Below are positions 26,656 to 34,789 of a stretch of 64,000 nt of DNA, piece after piece. The notes under the pieces were generated by a model. It was not told the DNA's origin. It saw nothing but the letters and a program-made list of their open reading frames with translations, and did no database searches. Location: positions 4,402,001 through 4,466,000 of the forward strand of contig NZ_MWFK01000001.1 in NCBI RefSeq assembly GCF_002078175.1, in the 5' to 3' direction. Each line of letters begins with the position of its first letter. Positions within the stretch are counted from its first letter, which is position 1. Position numbers and translations under genes: made by a program. This DNA is from Streptomyces sp. M41(2017). Lineage in GTDB: Bacteria; Actinomycetota; Actinomycetes; Streptomycetales; Streptomycetaceae.

Positions 26656-28113
26656 TCAGTCCTCGCGCAGGGCGCGGACCGCCTCCTCCACGCGCTTGCC
26701 GTACTCCGGGTCGGCGGCGTGGAAGTGGGCGAGATTCTTCTCGATGACGTCGTCGAGGGAGACCTGGGAGAGGCCGCCGGCGATGTTCGCCACGAGCCGT
26801 GAGCGCTCGTCCTCGGACATCAGCCGGTAGAGCTCGCCCGCCTGGAAGAAGTGGTCGTCCTTGGTGTGCAGCGGGGCCTCGTGCGTGCCGGTGTGGCCGT
26901 TCACGGCGAGCGGAGCGGCCAGCGGGCGGCCGGTCTCGACGGGGCCGTCGTAGGAGTTCGGCTCGTAGTTCTTCGCGGCGCGGCCCTGGGCGTTGGACGC
27001 CATGAGGCCGTCACGGCCGTAGTTGTGCGCGGTCGTGGCCTTCGGCGCGTTCACGGCGAGCTGCGTGTGGTTGACGCCCAGGCGGTAGCGGTGCGCGTCC
27101 GCGTAGGCGAACAGCCGGCCCTGGAGCATCTTGTCGGGGGAGGGGCCGATGCCCGGAACGAAGTTGTTCGGGGAGAACGCGGCCTGCTCGACCTCGGCGA
27201 AGACGTTGTCGGGGTTGCGGTCCAGGACCAGCCGTCCCACGCGCTGGAGCGGGTAGTCCTTGTGCGGCCACACCTTGGTGAGGTCGAACGGGTTGAAGCG
27301 GTAGTCCGCCGCCTCGGCCGCCGGCATGAGCTGCACGTGCAGCGTCCAGGACGGGTTCACGCCGCGCTCGATCGCCTGGAGCAGGTCCGTCTGGTGGGAG
27401 TTCGGGTCCTTGCCCGCGAGCTCCTGACCCTGCTCGCTCGAGAGGCTGCGGACACCCTGGTTCGTCTTGAAGTGGTACTTGACGAAGAAGGCCTCGCCCT
27501 CGGCGTTCGTCCACTGGTAGGTGTGCGAACCGTAGCCGTTCATGTGCCGGTACGAGGCCGGGATGCCGCGGTCGCCCATCAGCCAGGTCACCTGGTGCGT
27601 GGCCTCGGGGGCGTGCGCCCAGAAGTCCCAGACGTTGTCCGGCTCCTGCTTGCCCGTGAACGGGTCGCGCTTCTGGGAGTGGATGAAGTCGGGGAACTTG
27701 ATGGGGTCCTTGATGAAGAAGACCGGGGTGTTGTTGCCGACGAGGTCGTAGTTGCCCTCCTCGGTGTAGAACTTCAGCGCGAAGCCGCGGGGGTCGCGGA
27801 CCGCGTCGGCGCCGCCGAGGTTGTCGGCGACGGTCGAGAAGCGGAGGAAGACCTCGGTGCGCTTGCCCACCGTGTCCAGGAAGTCGGCGTGCGTGAAGCC
27901 GGTGACGTCGTCGGTGACCTCGAAGTAGCCGTACGCGCCGGAGCCGCGGGCGTGCACCACGCGCTCCGGGATGCGCTCACGGTTGAAGCGGGCGAGCTTC
28001 TCCAGGAGATGCTGGTCCTGGAGGAGGATCGGGCCACCGACGCCGGCGGTGGCGGAGTTCTGGTTGTCGGCGACTGGGGCGCCGGACTCGGTCGTGAGCA
28101 CGCGCTTCGACAT
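26656..28113 (-). CDS. katA: Monofunctional haem catalase
   Basis: A 485-residue clade-3-size catalase that dismutates H2O2. His54 lies in RVVHARGSGAYGYFEVT. The distal Asn region is YDLVGNNTPVFFIKDP, and the haem-ligand Tyr is in RLFAYADAHRYRLGVNH. GGAAGG precedes the ATG by 8 bases. The 227-base upstream region carries two AllR-type palindromes and one TCAACA-N3-TGTTGA palindrome shared with the urate operon. This ties the enzyme to ureide catabolism, probably to remove peroxide made by uricase, rather than to a general OxyR/CatR response. Confidence 0.97.
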   Translation of the reverse strand: MSKRVLTTESGAPVADNQNSATAGVGGPILLQDQHLLEKLARFNRERIPERVVHARGSGAYGYFEVTDDVTGFTHADFLDTVGKRTEVFLRFSTVADNLGGADAVRDPRGFALKFYTEEGNYDLVGNNTPVFFIKDPIKFPDFIHSQKRDPFTGKQEPDNVWDFWAHAPEATHQVTWLMGDRGIPASYRHMNGYGSHTYQWTNAEGEAFFVKYHFKTNQGVRSLSSEQGQELAGKDPNSHQTDLLQAIERGVNPSWTLHVQLMPAAEAADYRFNPFDLTKVWPHKDYPLQRVGRLVLDRNPDNVFAEVEQAAFSPNNFVPGIGPSPDKMLQGRLFAYADAHRYRLGVNHTQLAVNAPKATTAHNYGRDGLMASNAQGRAAKNYEPNSYDGPVETGRPLAAPLAVNGHTGTHEAPLHTKDDHFFQAGELYRLMSEDERSRLVANIAGGLSQVSLDDVIEKNLAHFHAADPEYGKRVEEAVRALRED

Positions 28114-28159
28114 CGTGGACCTTCCGTACGTGTGGGCAGCGGGGTCAGCGGAAACCTTC

Positions 28160-28192
28160 TTCCGCTATGTGGACCACTTCCGCTTCGTGGAG
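28160..28192 (-). promoter_or_regulatory. Two AllR-type operators upstream of katA
   Basis: TTCCGCTATGTGGAC (28160-28174) and TTCCGCTTCGTGGAG (28178-28192), start-to-start 18 bp, 47-79 bases upstream of the katA ATG. They match the motif at gcl, hyi, the IclR gene and allB. Confidence 0.68.
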
Positions 28193-28216
28193 CCTAGGTT
28201 CGGGGCGAACGAGACG

Positions 28217-28231
28217 TCAACAGTTTGTTGA
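28217..28231 (-). promoter_or_regulatory. Second-class palindrome upstream of katA
   Basis: TCAACA-GTT-TGTTGA, perfect 6+6 arms. It is the same motif as at 31072 (uraD), with variants at 53995 and 60217. Confidence 0.65.
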
Positions 28232-28340
28232 AGGGGATCCGGGCCGCGGTGGCGCCTGGGCGCGACAGGACAGGTGTCAGCGCCACCGCGGCCCGGAGGT
28301 TCGGGAGCCCGGACGGAACCGGGCCGGCTCGTCGCCTCGT

Positions 28341-29237
28341 TCAGATCTGCGCGCCGGAGAGGCGCTCGACCGCGCGCAGCAGCGCGGAGTGGTCCAGGCC
28401 GCCGTCGCCCTGCGCGCGCAGGCTGGCGACGAGCTGGGCGACCACGGCGCCGACGGGCAGCGCGGCACCGACGTTGCGGGCGGCGTCCGTGACGATGCCC
28501 ATGTCCTTGTGGTGCAGGTCGATGCGGAAGCCCGGCTTGAAGTCGCGGTTCAGGAAGTTGTCCTTCTTGCGCGCGAGCACGGTGGAGCCCGCGAGGCCGC
28601 CGCCGAGGACGTCGAGCGCGGCCTTCAGGTCGACGCCGGACTTCTCCAGGAAGACCACGGCCTCGGCGCACGCCTGGATGTTCACGGCGACGATCAGCTG
28701 GTTGGCGGCCTTCACGGTCTGGCCCGAGCCGTGCGGACCGCACAGCACGATGGTCTTGCCGAGCGCCTCGAAGAGGGGCTCCGCCGTGTCGAAGTCGGCC
28801 TGCTCGCCGCCGACCATGATGGACAGCACGGCCTCGATCGCACCGGCCTCACCGCCCGAGACCGGGGCGTCCAGCACACGGATGCCCTTGTCCTTCGCCG
28901 CCTTCGCGAGGTCCACCGAGGTCTGCGGGGTGATCGAGGACATGTCGATCAGCAGCGCGCCGGACCTCGCGTTCTCCAGGATGCCGTCGGCGCCGTACGC
29001 GATGGCCTCGACCTGCGGGGAGGCGGGCACCATCGTGATGACCACGTCGGCGTCCCGGACGGCCTCGGCGATCGACCCCGCGGCGGTGCCGCCGGCGGCG
29101 GACAGGCGCTCCAGCTTGTCCTTCTCCAGGGTGAAGCCGGTGACGTCGTACCCGGCCTTGATCAGGTTCTCCGCCATGGGCGAGCCCATGATGCCGAGAC
29201 CGATCCACGCGACCTTGGGCAGATTCGTGTTGCTCAT
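28341..29237 (-). CDS. glxR: 2-hydroxy-3-oxopropionate (tartronate semialdehyde) reductase
   Basis: A 298-residue beta-hydroxyacid dehydrogenase that reduces tartronate semialdehyde to D-glycerate with NAD(P)H. The Rossmann motif GLGIMGSPMAENL is at 13-25. The substrate-binding DAPVSGGEAGA is at about 122-132, and the catalytic Lys is in GSGQTVKAANQLI. AGAGG lies 7 bases before the ATG. It follows hyi by 44 bases in the same transcript, and together they take the Gcl product, in either tautomer, to glycerate. No glycerate kinase is present in the window. Confidence 0.95.
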   Translation of the reverse strand: MSNTNLPKVAWIGLGIMGSPMAENLIKAGYDVTGFTLEKDKLERLSAAGGTAAGSIAEAVRDADVVITMVPASPQVEAIAYGADGILENARSGALLIDMSSITPQTSVDLAKAAKDKGIRVLDAPVSGGEAGAIEAVLSIMVGGEQADFDTAEPLFEALGKTIVLCGPHGSGQTVKAANQLIVAVNIQACAEAVVFLEKSGVDLKAALDVLGGGLAGSTVLARKKDNFLNRDFKPGFRIDLHHKDMGIVTDAARNVGAALPVGAVVAQLVASLRAQGDGGLDHSALLRAVERLSGAQI

Positions 29238-29281
29238 GAGGGTGCCTCTCTGGAATCTCTGCTACGTCTTCGGGGTGCCGC

Positions 29282-30121
29282 TCAGCGGGCGGCTCGGGCG
29301 GCGGCGGGCAGCCAGTCGAAGGCCTCCGCGCTCGGCCGGTCGCCCGGCTTGTACTCCAGGCCGACGAAGCCCTCGTAGCCGGCCTTGGCCAGCTGGTCGA
29401 GGAGCTCCTCCAGCGGGAGCGTGCCGGTGCCCGGGGCGCCCCGGCCGGGGTTGTCGGCGATCTGCACGTGACCGGTCCGGTCGGCGTACGCGGCGATCAC
29501 CTGCTGGAGGTCCTCGCCGTTCATGGACAGGTGGTAGAGGTCCATGAGGAACTTGGCGTTGCCGAGTCCCGTCGCCTCGTTGACCTTGTCGACGACCGCG
29601 ATGCCGGCCGGGGCGCTCACCAGCGGATAGAGCGGCGACTCGGGCCGGTTGAGCGTCTCGATCAGGAGGATCGCTCCGACGCGGTCGGCGGCGCGGGCCG
29701 CGAGGACCAGGTTCTCCAGTGCGAGCGCGTCCTGCTCGGCCGGGTCCACGCCCTCGACCCGGTTGCCGTACAGCGCGTTGAGCGCCGTGCACCCGAGCGA
29801 ACGGGCGAAGTCGGCGGCCACGTCGATGTTGGCGCGGAAACGCTCCGACTCCTCGCCGGGGAGCGACAGGGCGCCCCGGTCCGGACCCGGGAGCTGCCCG
29901 GCATAGAAGTTCAGGCCCGTGAGCTGGACGCCCGCGTCCTCGATCGCCTTCTTCAGGGCGTCGAGCTCGGACTGCTCGGGGGTGGGGGAGTCGACCCAGG
30001 GCCACCACAGCTCGACCGCGGTGAAGCCCGCCGCGGCGGCGGCCGCGGGGCGCTCCAGGAGCGGGAGTTCCGTGAAGAGGATCGACAGGTTGACGTTGAA
30101 GCGCTGGTCTGCGAATCCCAT
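29282..30121 (-). CDS. hyi: Hydroxypyruvate isomerase
   Basis: A 279-residue TIM-barrel sugar-isomerase-like enzyme that interconverts hydroxypyruvate and tartronate semialdehyde. The N-terminus (FNVNLSILFTELPLLERPAA), LIETLNRPESPLY and HVQIADNPGRGAPGTG are characteristic and include the metal-binding acidic residues. It is the first gene of the hyi-glxR operon. AAGGGAG lies about 12 bases before the ATG. Two AllR-type operators 21 bp apart lie 90-125 bases upstream. Confidence 0.95.
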   Translation of the reverse strand: MGFADQRFNVNLSILFTELPLLERPAAAAAAGFTAVELWWPWVDSPTPEQSELDALKKAIEDAGVQLTGLNFYAGQLPGPDRGALSLPGEESERFRANIDVAADFARSLGCTALNALYGNRVEGVDPAEQDALALENLVLAARAADRVGAILLIETLNRPESPLYPLVSAPAGIAVVDKVNEATGLGNAKFLMDLYHLSMNGEDLQQVIAAYADRTGHVQIADNPGRGAPGTGTLPLEELLDQLAKAGYEGFVGLEYKPGDRPSAEAFDWLPAAARAAR

Positions 30122-30210
30122 GGGGGTCGGCGCTCCCTTCCGTACTGGCGGCCGTGCTGTCGGCCGGGCCGGCTGTTTCGCAGCGACTCCGTGTTCGCGG
30201 AGTCCGGAGA

Positions 30211-30246
30211 TTCCGTATCGCGGAATTTCGTTTCTGCTTAATGGAA
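30211..30246 (-). promoter_or_regulatory. Paired AllR-type operators upstream of hyi
   Basis: TTCCGTATCGCGGAA (30211-30225, perfect 5+5 arms) and TTCTGCTTAATGGAA (30232-30246), start-to-start 21 bp as at gcl and the IclR gene. A further 7-bp inverted repeat, GACTCCG/CGGAGTC (30185-30204), lies beside them. Confidence 0.72.
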
Positions 30247-30338
30247 GATTGCCGTCGTGTGTCGGAGCTTGTCAAGGGGGTGCCACCGGAAAGCCGCCCC
30301 CGTGCGGAGGGGACTGCCGGGGTGGCGGCGCCGCGCAG

Positions 30339-30344
30339 TAGGTT
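30339..30344 (+). promoter_or_regulatory. Candidate -10 element, leaderless GTG
   Basis: TAGGTT followed by GAGCCC places a transcription start at the G of the GTG at 30351. No ribosome-binding site is present. Confidence 0.45.
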
Positions 30345-30350
30345 GAGCCC

Positions 30351-30611
30351 GTGCGATTGAGAGTGGAGTTCACGACCGAGCCCTTCGATCTCGACGAGGC
30401 GCCCCGGCACGCGCTGGTCGCCCGCGAGGTCATCGAGGCGGCCGACCTGGAGGCCGTGGATGTCGGCCCGTTCGGCAACACCGCGGAAGGCGGCGCGGAC
30501 TCCGTGCTGACCGCGGTCGACGCGCTGCTGCGCAGAACCCTGGAGGCGGGCGCCACCCGGGTCTCCCTCCAGGTCAACGTCGTGGGTGCCGTCGGGGAGG
30601 GCGATAAGTGA
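30351..30611 (+). CDS. MTH1187/YkoF-like thiamine-binding family protein
   Basis: An 86-residue ferredoxin-like small protein (MRLRVEFTTEPFDLDEAPRH ... VDVGPFGNTAEG ... TRVSLQVNVVG). It resembles the DUF77/MTH1187 family, whose members bind thiamine-like ligands. The role here is unknown. It is translationally coupled to the next HTH gene (GTGA overlap), and the pair may act as ligand sensor and regulator. It is divergent from hyi and sits directly before the urate operon. Confidence 0.72.
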   Translation: MRLRVEFTTEPFDLDEAPRHALVAREVIEAADLEAVDVGPFGNTAEGGADSVLTAVDALLRRTLEAGATRVSLQVNVVGAVGEGDK

Positions 30612-30976
30612 CCGGTATCGGGGACGACCCCTTCGTCACGGCGGTCAAGCCGCTGGTCGACGCGATGGGGGGCGAGATGCTGCCGCCCGACCAGGCCGGC
30701 GCCGACGACGTGGTGCTGTCCTGGGAGGGCGCCGACGTCGTCGCCGTGCGCCTGCCCCAGCTCGCCGACTCGCTGGACCACATCCTCGCCGCCCTGGAGC
30801 GCAAGCAGGGCAAGCCGCTCGCGGACCTCGACCGCAGGGCCAAGCAGGAGGTCGTCCGCATCCTGGAGGCGCGCGGCGCGTTCTCCGTGCGGCACGGCGT
30901 GGAGACCGTGGCCGGTGCGCTCGGTGTCAGCCGCTTCACCGTCTACAACTATCTGAACCGCGAGAAGGGCGCCTGA
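30608..30976 (+). CDS. YheO/DauR-type HTH protein lacking most of the PAS domain
   Basis: A 122-residue putative regulator. The C-terminal 55 residues (RRAKQEVVRILEARGAFSVRHG ... VAGALGVSRFTVYNYLNRE) match the HTH_22 DNA-binding domain of YheO/DauR-type regulators. The N-terminal 60 residues are short and unlike the normal YheO PAS-like sensor. GGGAGGG precedes the GTG start. It is coupled to the MTH1187-like gene and lies 174 bases upstream of uraD, so it is a candidate local regulator of the urate operon. A short GC hairpin (about 31021-31052) follows its stop. Confidence 0.75.
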   Translation: MTGIGDDPFVTAVKPLVDAMGGEMLPPDQAGADDVVLSWEGADVVAVRLPQLADSLDHILAALERKQGKPLADLDRRAKQEVVRILEARGAFSVRHGVETVAGALGVSRFTVYNYLNREKGA

Positions 30977-31071
30977 CCAGCGACAACGCCCTGGCCGACG
31001 ACGGGCTTCTGCCCGCCGTCGGCCGCCGCCGCCCGGACCCTCCGGGCGGCGGTTTTTGTTACCCGAAGTTT

Positions 31072-31111
31072 TCAACAAAGTGTTGACGTGGTGTTTCCGA
31101 GAGCGTTAGCT
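31072..31111 (+). promoter_or_regulatory. uraD promoter with overlapping palindromic operator
   Basis: Perfect palindrome TCAACA-AAG-TGTTGA (31072-31086) overlaps a -35-like TTGACG (31083-31088). A -10-like TTAGCT/TAGCTA follows at 31106-31112 with a 17-18 base spacer. Such placement fits steric repression of the urate operon. The same palindrome is found upstream of katA. Confidence 0.65.
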
Positions 31112-31150
31112 ATCCGCAGCCCGTCCAGCACAAGGCCACGGAGGCTTCCC

Positions 31151-31666
31151 GTGACGTCGAGTACGACACCTGGCGGCCTCGCCCGGTTCAACGCACTGGC
31201 ACGGAACGCGGCCTTCGCCGCGCTCCACGAGGCATGCGCCTCCCGGGCGTGGGCCGAGCGGCTCCTCGCCGCCCGCCCGTACGCCACCGCCGACGACCTG
31301 TACACCGCGAGCGACGCCGCCATGGCCGAGCTGACCGACGCGGACCTGGCCGAGGCGATGGCCGGGCATCCGCCCATCGGGCGGCCGAAGCCCGGCGACC
31401 CGACCTCCTCGCGGGAGCAGCGCGGCATGGCCGGCGCCTCCGAGGAACTCAAGGAGGAGATGCTCGAACTGAACCTGGCCTACCAGGAGAAGTTCGGCCA
31501 CGTCTTCCTCATCTGCGCCACCGGCCGGACCGGCGAGCAGATGCGCGACGCGGTCAAGGAGCGGATCGGCAACTCCTCCGAGCAGGAGCGCGAGATCGTC
31601 CGCGTCGAACTGGGGAAGATCAACCGCATCCGGCTCGGCAATCTCGTACAGGAAGAAGAGGCATGA
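31151..31666 (+). CDS. uraD: OHCU decarboxylase
   Basis: A 171-residue cofactor-free decarboxylase that converts 2-oxo-4-hydroxy-4-carboxy-5-ureidoimidazoline to S-allantoin, the last step from urate. It is all-helical. The catalytic His73 lies in AGHPPIG, followed by the SSREQRGM signature and the C-terminal FLICATGRTGEQM. GTG 31151 is chosen for GGAGG 6 bases upstream. It is the first gene of an operon with uraH (ATGA overlap), uricase, 8-oxoguanine deaminase and permease. Confidence 0.95.
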   Translation: MTSSTTPGGLARFNALARNAAFAALHEACASRAWAERLLAARPYATADDLYTASDAAMAELTDADLAEAMAGHPPIGRPKPGDPTSSREQRGMAGASEELKEEMLELNLAYQEKFGHVFLICATGRTGEQMRDAVKERIGNSSEQEREIVRVELGKINRIRLGNLVQEEEA

Positions 31667-32064
31667 GCACCGACACCACCGCCTCCGTGTCCACCCACAT
31701 CCTGGACACCAGCGTCGGCCGCCCCGCCGGGGGCGTCGCCGTCCAACTCGCCGCCCGCGCCGGGCGCGAGGCCGACTGGCGGGCGCTCGGCGGTTCCGCG
31801 ACCGACGCGGACGGCCGGTGCAAGGACCTTCCGGCGCTGCCGGAGGGCACGACCCACGTACGGCTCGACTTCGCGGTCGAGGCGTACTTCGAGTCGGAAT
31901 CAGCGACACAGCAAGCCGATGCGCAGCAGGACGCCCCCGCGAATCGGGACAGCGAGACGTTTTTCCCCGAGGTGGCCATCACCTTCGCCGTCAGGCCGGG
32001 CGAGCACTACCACGTACCGCTGCTGCTCAACCCGTTCGGCTACTCCGTTTACCGAGGGAGCTAG
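31663..32064 (+). CDS. uraH: 5-hydroxyisourate hydrolase (transthyretin-like)
   Basis: A 133-residue HIU hydrolase, a transthyretin-like tetramer that converts 5-hydroxyisourate to OHCU. His12 is in STHILD, a conserved Arg is in THVRLDF, His is in EHYHVPLLLNP, and the diagnostic C-terminal tetrapeptide is YRGS. A polar insert (about residues 85-105, ESATQQADAQQDAPANRDSE) lengthens the protein compared with the usual 110-115 residues. The ATG overlaps the uraD stop. Confidence 0.96.
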   Translation: MSTDTTASVSTHILDTSVGRPAGGVAVQLAARAGREADWRALGGSATDADGRCKDLPALPEGTTHVRLDFAVEAYFESESATQQADAQQDAPANRDSETFFPEVAITFAVRPGEHYHVPLLLNPFGYSVYRGS

Positions 32065-32069
32065 CAGAC

Positions 32070-32993
32070 ATGCCCACGATTCTGGGACAGAACCAGTACG
32101 GCAAGGCCGAGAACCGCGTCGTCAAGATCACCCGCGACGGCGACACGCACCACATCAAGGACCTGAACGTGTCCGTCGCGCTCAGCGGCGACATGTCCGA
32201 GGTCCACCTCTCGGGCTCCAACGCGAACGTCCTGCCGACGGACACCACCAAGAACACGGTGTACGCCTTCGCCAAGGAGCACGGCATCGAGTCCGCCGAG
32301 CAGTTCGGCATCCACCTGGCCCGGCACTTCGTCACCAGCCAGGAGCCGATCAAGCAGGCGCGCATCCGCATCGAGGAGTACTCCTGGGAGCGGATCGCGA
32401 CCTCGGACGCCAACTCCCGCTTCATCGGCGCCGACGAGGTCAAGCACTCCTTCGTCCGCAAGGGCCAGGAGACCAGGGTCACCCAGATCACCTTCGACGG
32501 TGAGAACTGGGAGGTCATCTCGGGCCTGAAGGACCTCGTCGTGATGAACTCGACCAACTCCGAGTTCTGGGGCTACGTCAAGGACAAGTACACGACGCTC
32601 CAGGAGGCCTACGACCGCATCCTGGCCACCCAGGTCTCCAGCCGCTGGCGCTTCAACTGGACCGGCGACGACCAGAAGATGCCCAACTGGGAGAAGTCCT
32701 ACGACCAGGTCAGGAAGCACATGCTCCAGGCCTTCGCGGAGACCTACTCGCTCTCGCTCCAGCAGACCCTGTACCAGATGGGCTCGCGGATCATCAACAA
32801 CCGCAGCGAGATCGACGAGGTCCGCTTCTCCCTGCCGAACAAGCACCACTTCCTGGTGGACCTGAAGCCGTTCGGCCTCGAGAACGACAACGAGGTCTAC
32901 TTCGCGGCCGACCGTCCGTACGGGCTGATCGAAGCCACCATCCTGCGCGACGGCTGCGAGCCGCACATCCCGGTGGACCTCACCAACCTGTAG
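32070..32993 (+). CDS. pucL: Urate oxidase (uricase)
   Basis: A 307-residue cofactor-independent uricase that oxidises urate to 5-hydroxyisourate with release of H2O2. It has two T-fold domains. TDTTKNTVYAFAKEHG carries the catalytic Lys/Thr pair region, and ARIRIEEYSWERI and NKHHFLVDLKPFGLENDNEVY are conserved. It starts 5 bases after uraH with GAGGGAG upstream. A C-terminal -SKL-type signal is absent, as expected in a bacterium. A hairpin follows at 33002-33023, so distal genes may be attenuated or have their own promoter. Confidence 0.97.
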   Translation: MPTILGQNQYGKAENRVVKITRDGDTHHIKDLNVSVALSGDMSEVHLSGSNANVLPTDTTKNTVYAFAKEHGIESAEQFGIHLARHFVTSQEPIKQARIRIEEYSWERIATSDANSRFIGADEVKHSFVRKGQETRVTQITFDGENWEVISGLKDLVVMNSTNSEFWGYVKDKYTTLQEAYDRILATQVSSRWRFNWTGDDQKMPNWEKSYDQVRKHMLQAFAETYSLSLQQTLYQMGSRIINNRSEIDEVRFSLPNKHHFLVDLKPFGLENDNEVYFAADRPYGLIEATILRDGCEPHIPVDLTNL

Positions 32994-33001
32994 TACTGCA
33001 C

Positions 33002-33023
33002 GGGCGGTCCGCACGGGCCGCCC
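33002..33023 (+). terminator. Hairpin after uricase
   Basis: GGGCGG/CCGCCC with inner pairs including one G-U gives a 9-bp stem and a 4-base loop, 9 bases after the stop. It may be an internal terminator or RNA stabiliser, because the deaminase gene continues on the same strand. Confidence 0.45.
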
Positions 33024-33180
33024 CCCGCGGTACTTCCGCTACAGCCCAGCCCCGACGCGTGCGCCGGCGTCAAGTCCCAGGGGAGAGCGGGGGCATCTGC
33101 GCAACACAGCACCACGGACCCGGTCGTCACCCCGCTCGGCCCCCGGGTCCGTCCACCAATGGGAAGAACGAGGAACCGCC

Positions 33181-34557
33181 GTGGCAGTCCAGCGCATCGT
33201 CATCGAGAACTGCGCCATCGCGACCGTGGACGCGGACGACACCGAGTACGTCTCGGGGCACATCGTCGTCGCCGACAACAGGATCGAGTCGGTGGGCGCC
33301 GGAAAGGCCCCCGAGAACCTGGAGAACGTGGTCCGCCGCATCGACGGCACCGGGCACCTGGCCACCCCCGGCCTGGTCAACACCCACCACCACTTCTACC
33401 AGTGGATCACCCGCGGCCTCGCCACGGACCACAACCTCTTCAACTGGCTCGTCGCGCTGTACCCGACCTGGGCGCGCATCGACGAGCAGATGGCCTACTC
33501 GGCCGCGCAGGGCTCCCTCGCCATGATGGCGCGCGGCGGAGTCACCACGGCCATGGACCACCACTACGTCTTCCCGAAGGGCTCCGGCGACCTGTCCGGC
33601 GCCATCATCCGGGCCGCCCGCGAGACCGGTGTCCGCTTCACCCTCGCCCGCGGCTCCATGGACCGCAGCGAGAAGGACGGCGGACTGCCGCCGGACTTCG
33701 CCGTCGAGACCCTCGACGGCGCGCTCGCCGCCACCGAGGCGACCGTCGACGAGCACCACGACGCCTCCTTCGACGCCATGACCCAGGTCGCCGTCGCGCC
33801 CTGCTCGCCCTTCTCCGTCTCCACCGAACTCATGAAGCAGGGCGCCGAGCTGGCCCGCCGCAAGGGCGTACGGCTCCACACGCACGGCTCGGAGACCGTC
33901 GAGGAGGAGCAGTTCTGCAAGGAACTGTTCGGGATGGGCCCGACCGACTACTTCGAGTCGACCGGCTGGCTCGGCGAGGACGTGTGGATGGCGCACTGCG
34001 TCCACATGAACGACTCCGACATCGCCGCCTTCGCCCGCACGAAGACCGGTGTCGCCCACTGCCCGTCCTCCAACGCCCGGCTCGCCGCCGGCATCGCCCG
34101 GGTCCCCGACATGCTCGCCGCGGGCGTCCCGGTCGGCCTCGGCGTCGACGGCACCGCCTCGAACGAGTCCGGCGAACTCCACACCGAACTGCGCAACGCG
34201 CTCCTCATCAACCGTCTCGGCGCCCACCGCGAGGCCGCCCTGAACGCCCGTCAGGCGCTGCGTCTCGGCACCTTCGGCGGCGCCCAGGTGCTCGGCCGCG
34301 CGAGCCAGATCGGCTCCCTGGAGGCGGGCAAGCTCGCCGACCTCGTGCTGTGGAACCTGGACACCCTGGCGCACGCGTCGATCGCCGACCCGGTGACGGC
34401 GCTCGTCTTCGGCGCTGCGGCGCCGGTCTCCCTCTCCCTCGTCAACGGAAAGCCGGTCGTCGAGGACAGCCGGCTCCTCAACGTCGACGAGGACGCCATC
34501 GCCCGCTCCACGCGGGCGGAGGCGCAGCGCCTCGCGCGGATCGCCGCGCAGGCCTGA
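33181..34557 (+). CDS. 8-oxoguanine deaminase (amidohydrolase family)
   Basis: A 458-residue metal-dependent deaminase of the AtzB/SsnA-like group. The metal motif THHHFYQW has His69 and His71. HTHGSETVEEE, MAHCVHMND and GVDGTASNESGEL complete the active site as in characterised 8-oxoguanine deaminases. The reaction, 8-oxoguanine to urate plus ammonia, would supply the uricase encoded just upstream. GTG 33181 with GAGGAA is the likely start. Guanine or isoguanine deaminase is the alternative. Confidence 0.88.
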   Translation: MAVQRIVIENCAIATVDADDTEYVSGHIVVADNRIESVGAGKAPENLENVVRRIDGTGHLATPGLVNTHHHFYQWITRGLATDHNLFNWLVALYPTWARIDEQMAYSAAQGSLAMMARGGVTTAMDHHYVFPKGSGDLSGAIIRAARETGVRFTLARGSMDRSEKDGGLPPDFAVETLDGALAATEATVDEHHDASFDAMTQVAVAPCSPFSVSTELMKQGAELARRKGVRLHTHGSETVEEEQFCKELFGMGPTDYFESTGWLGEDVWMAHCVHMNDSDIAAFARTKTGVAHCPSSNARLAAGIARVPDMLAAGVPVGLGVDGTASNESGELHTELRNALLINRLGAHREAALNARQALRLGTFGGAQVLGRASQIGSLEAGKLADLVLWNLDTLAHASIADPVTALVFGAAAPVSLSLVNGKPVVEDSRLLNVDEDAIARSTRAEAQRLARIAAQA

Positions 34558-34571
34558 CCAACCGAAGATCT

Positions 34572-34599
34572 CCGGCCGAGGGGGACGGCCCTCGGCCGG
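34572..34599 (+). terminator. Hairpin after the deaminase gene
   Basis: An 11-bp perfect stem, CCGGCCGAGGG with CCCTCGGCCGG, 15 bases after the stop at 34557. Confidence 0.65.
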
Positions 34600-34789
34600 T
34601 AGCCGTGGACCCGAGCGGGGTCCATGGCGGCCGTATCCGGGGCGTGCATGGACGTGCGCGCCCCGGAACGGTCTCCGCCGCGTGGACACCGCGTCCCCGC
34701 GACGGTCATCGTCCCGGTCCCGCACGACCGCGCATCACCTCCCTGACACCCACGTCGACGGCGACGTGTACCCGACCGGAGGAGCCGCC

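Noticed and set aside
28122..28136. Third AllR-type site close to the katA start
   Set aside because: TTCCGTACGTGTGGG matches only the left arm well and overlaps the ribosome-binding region.
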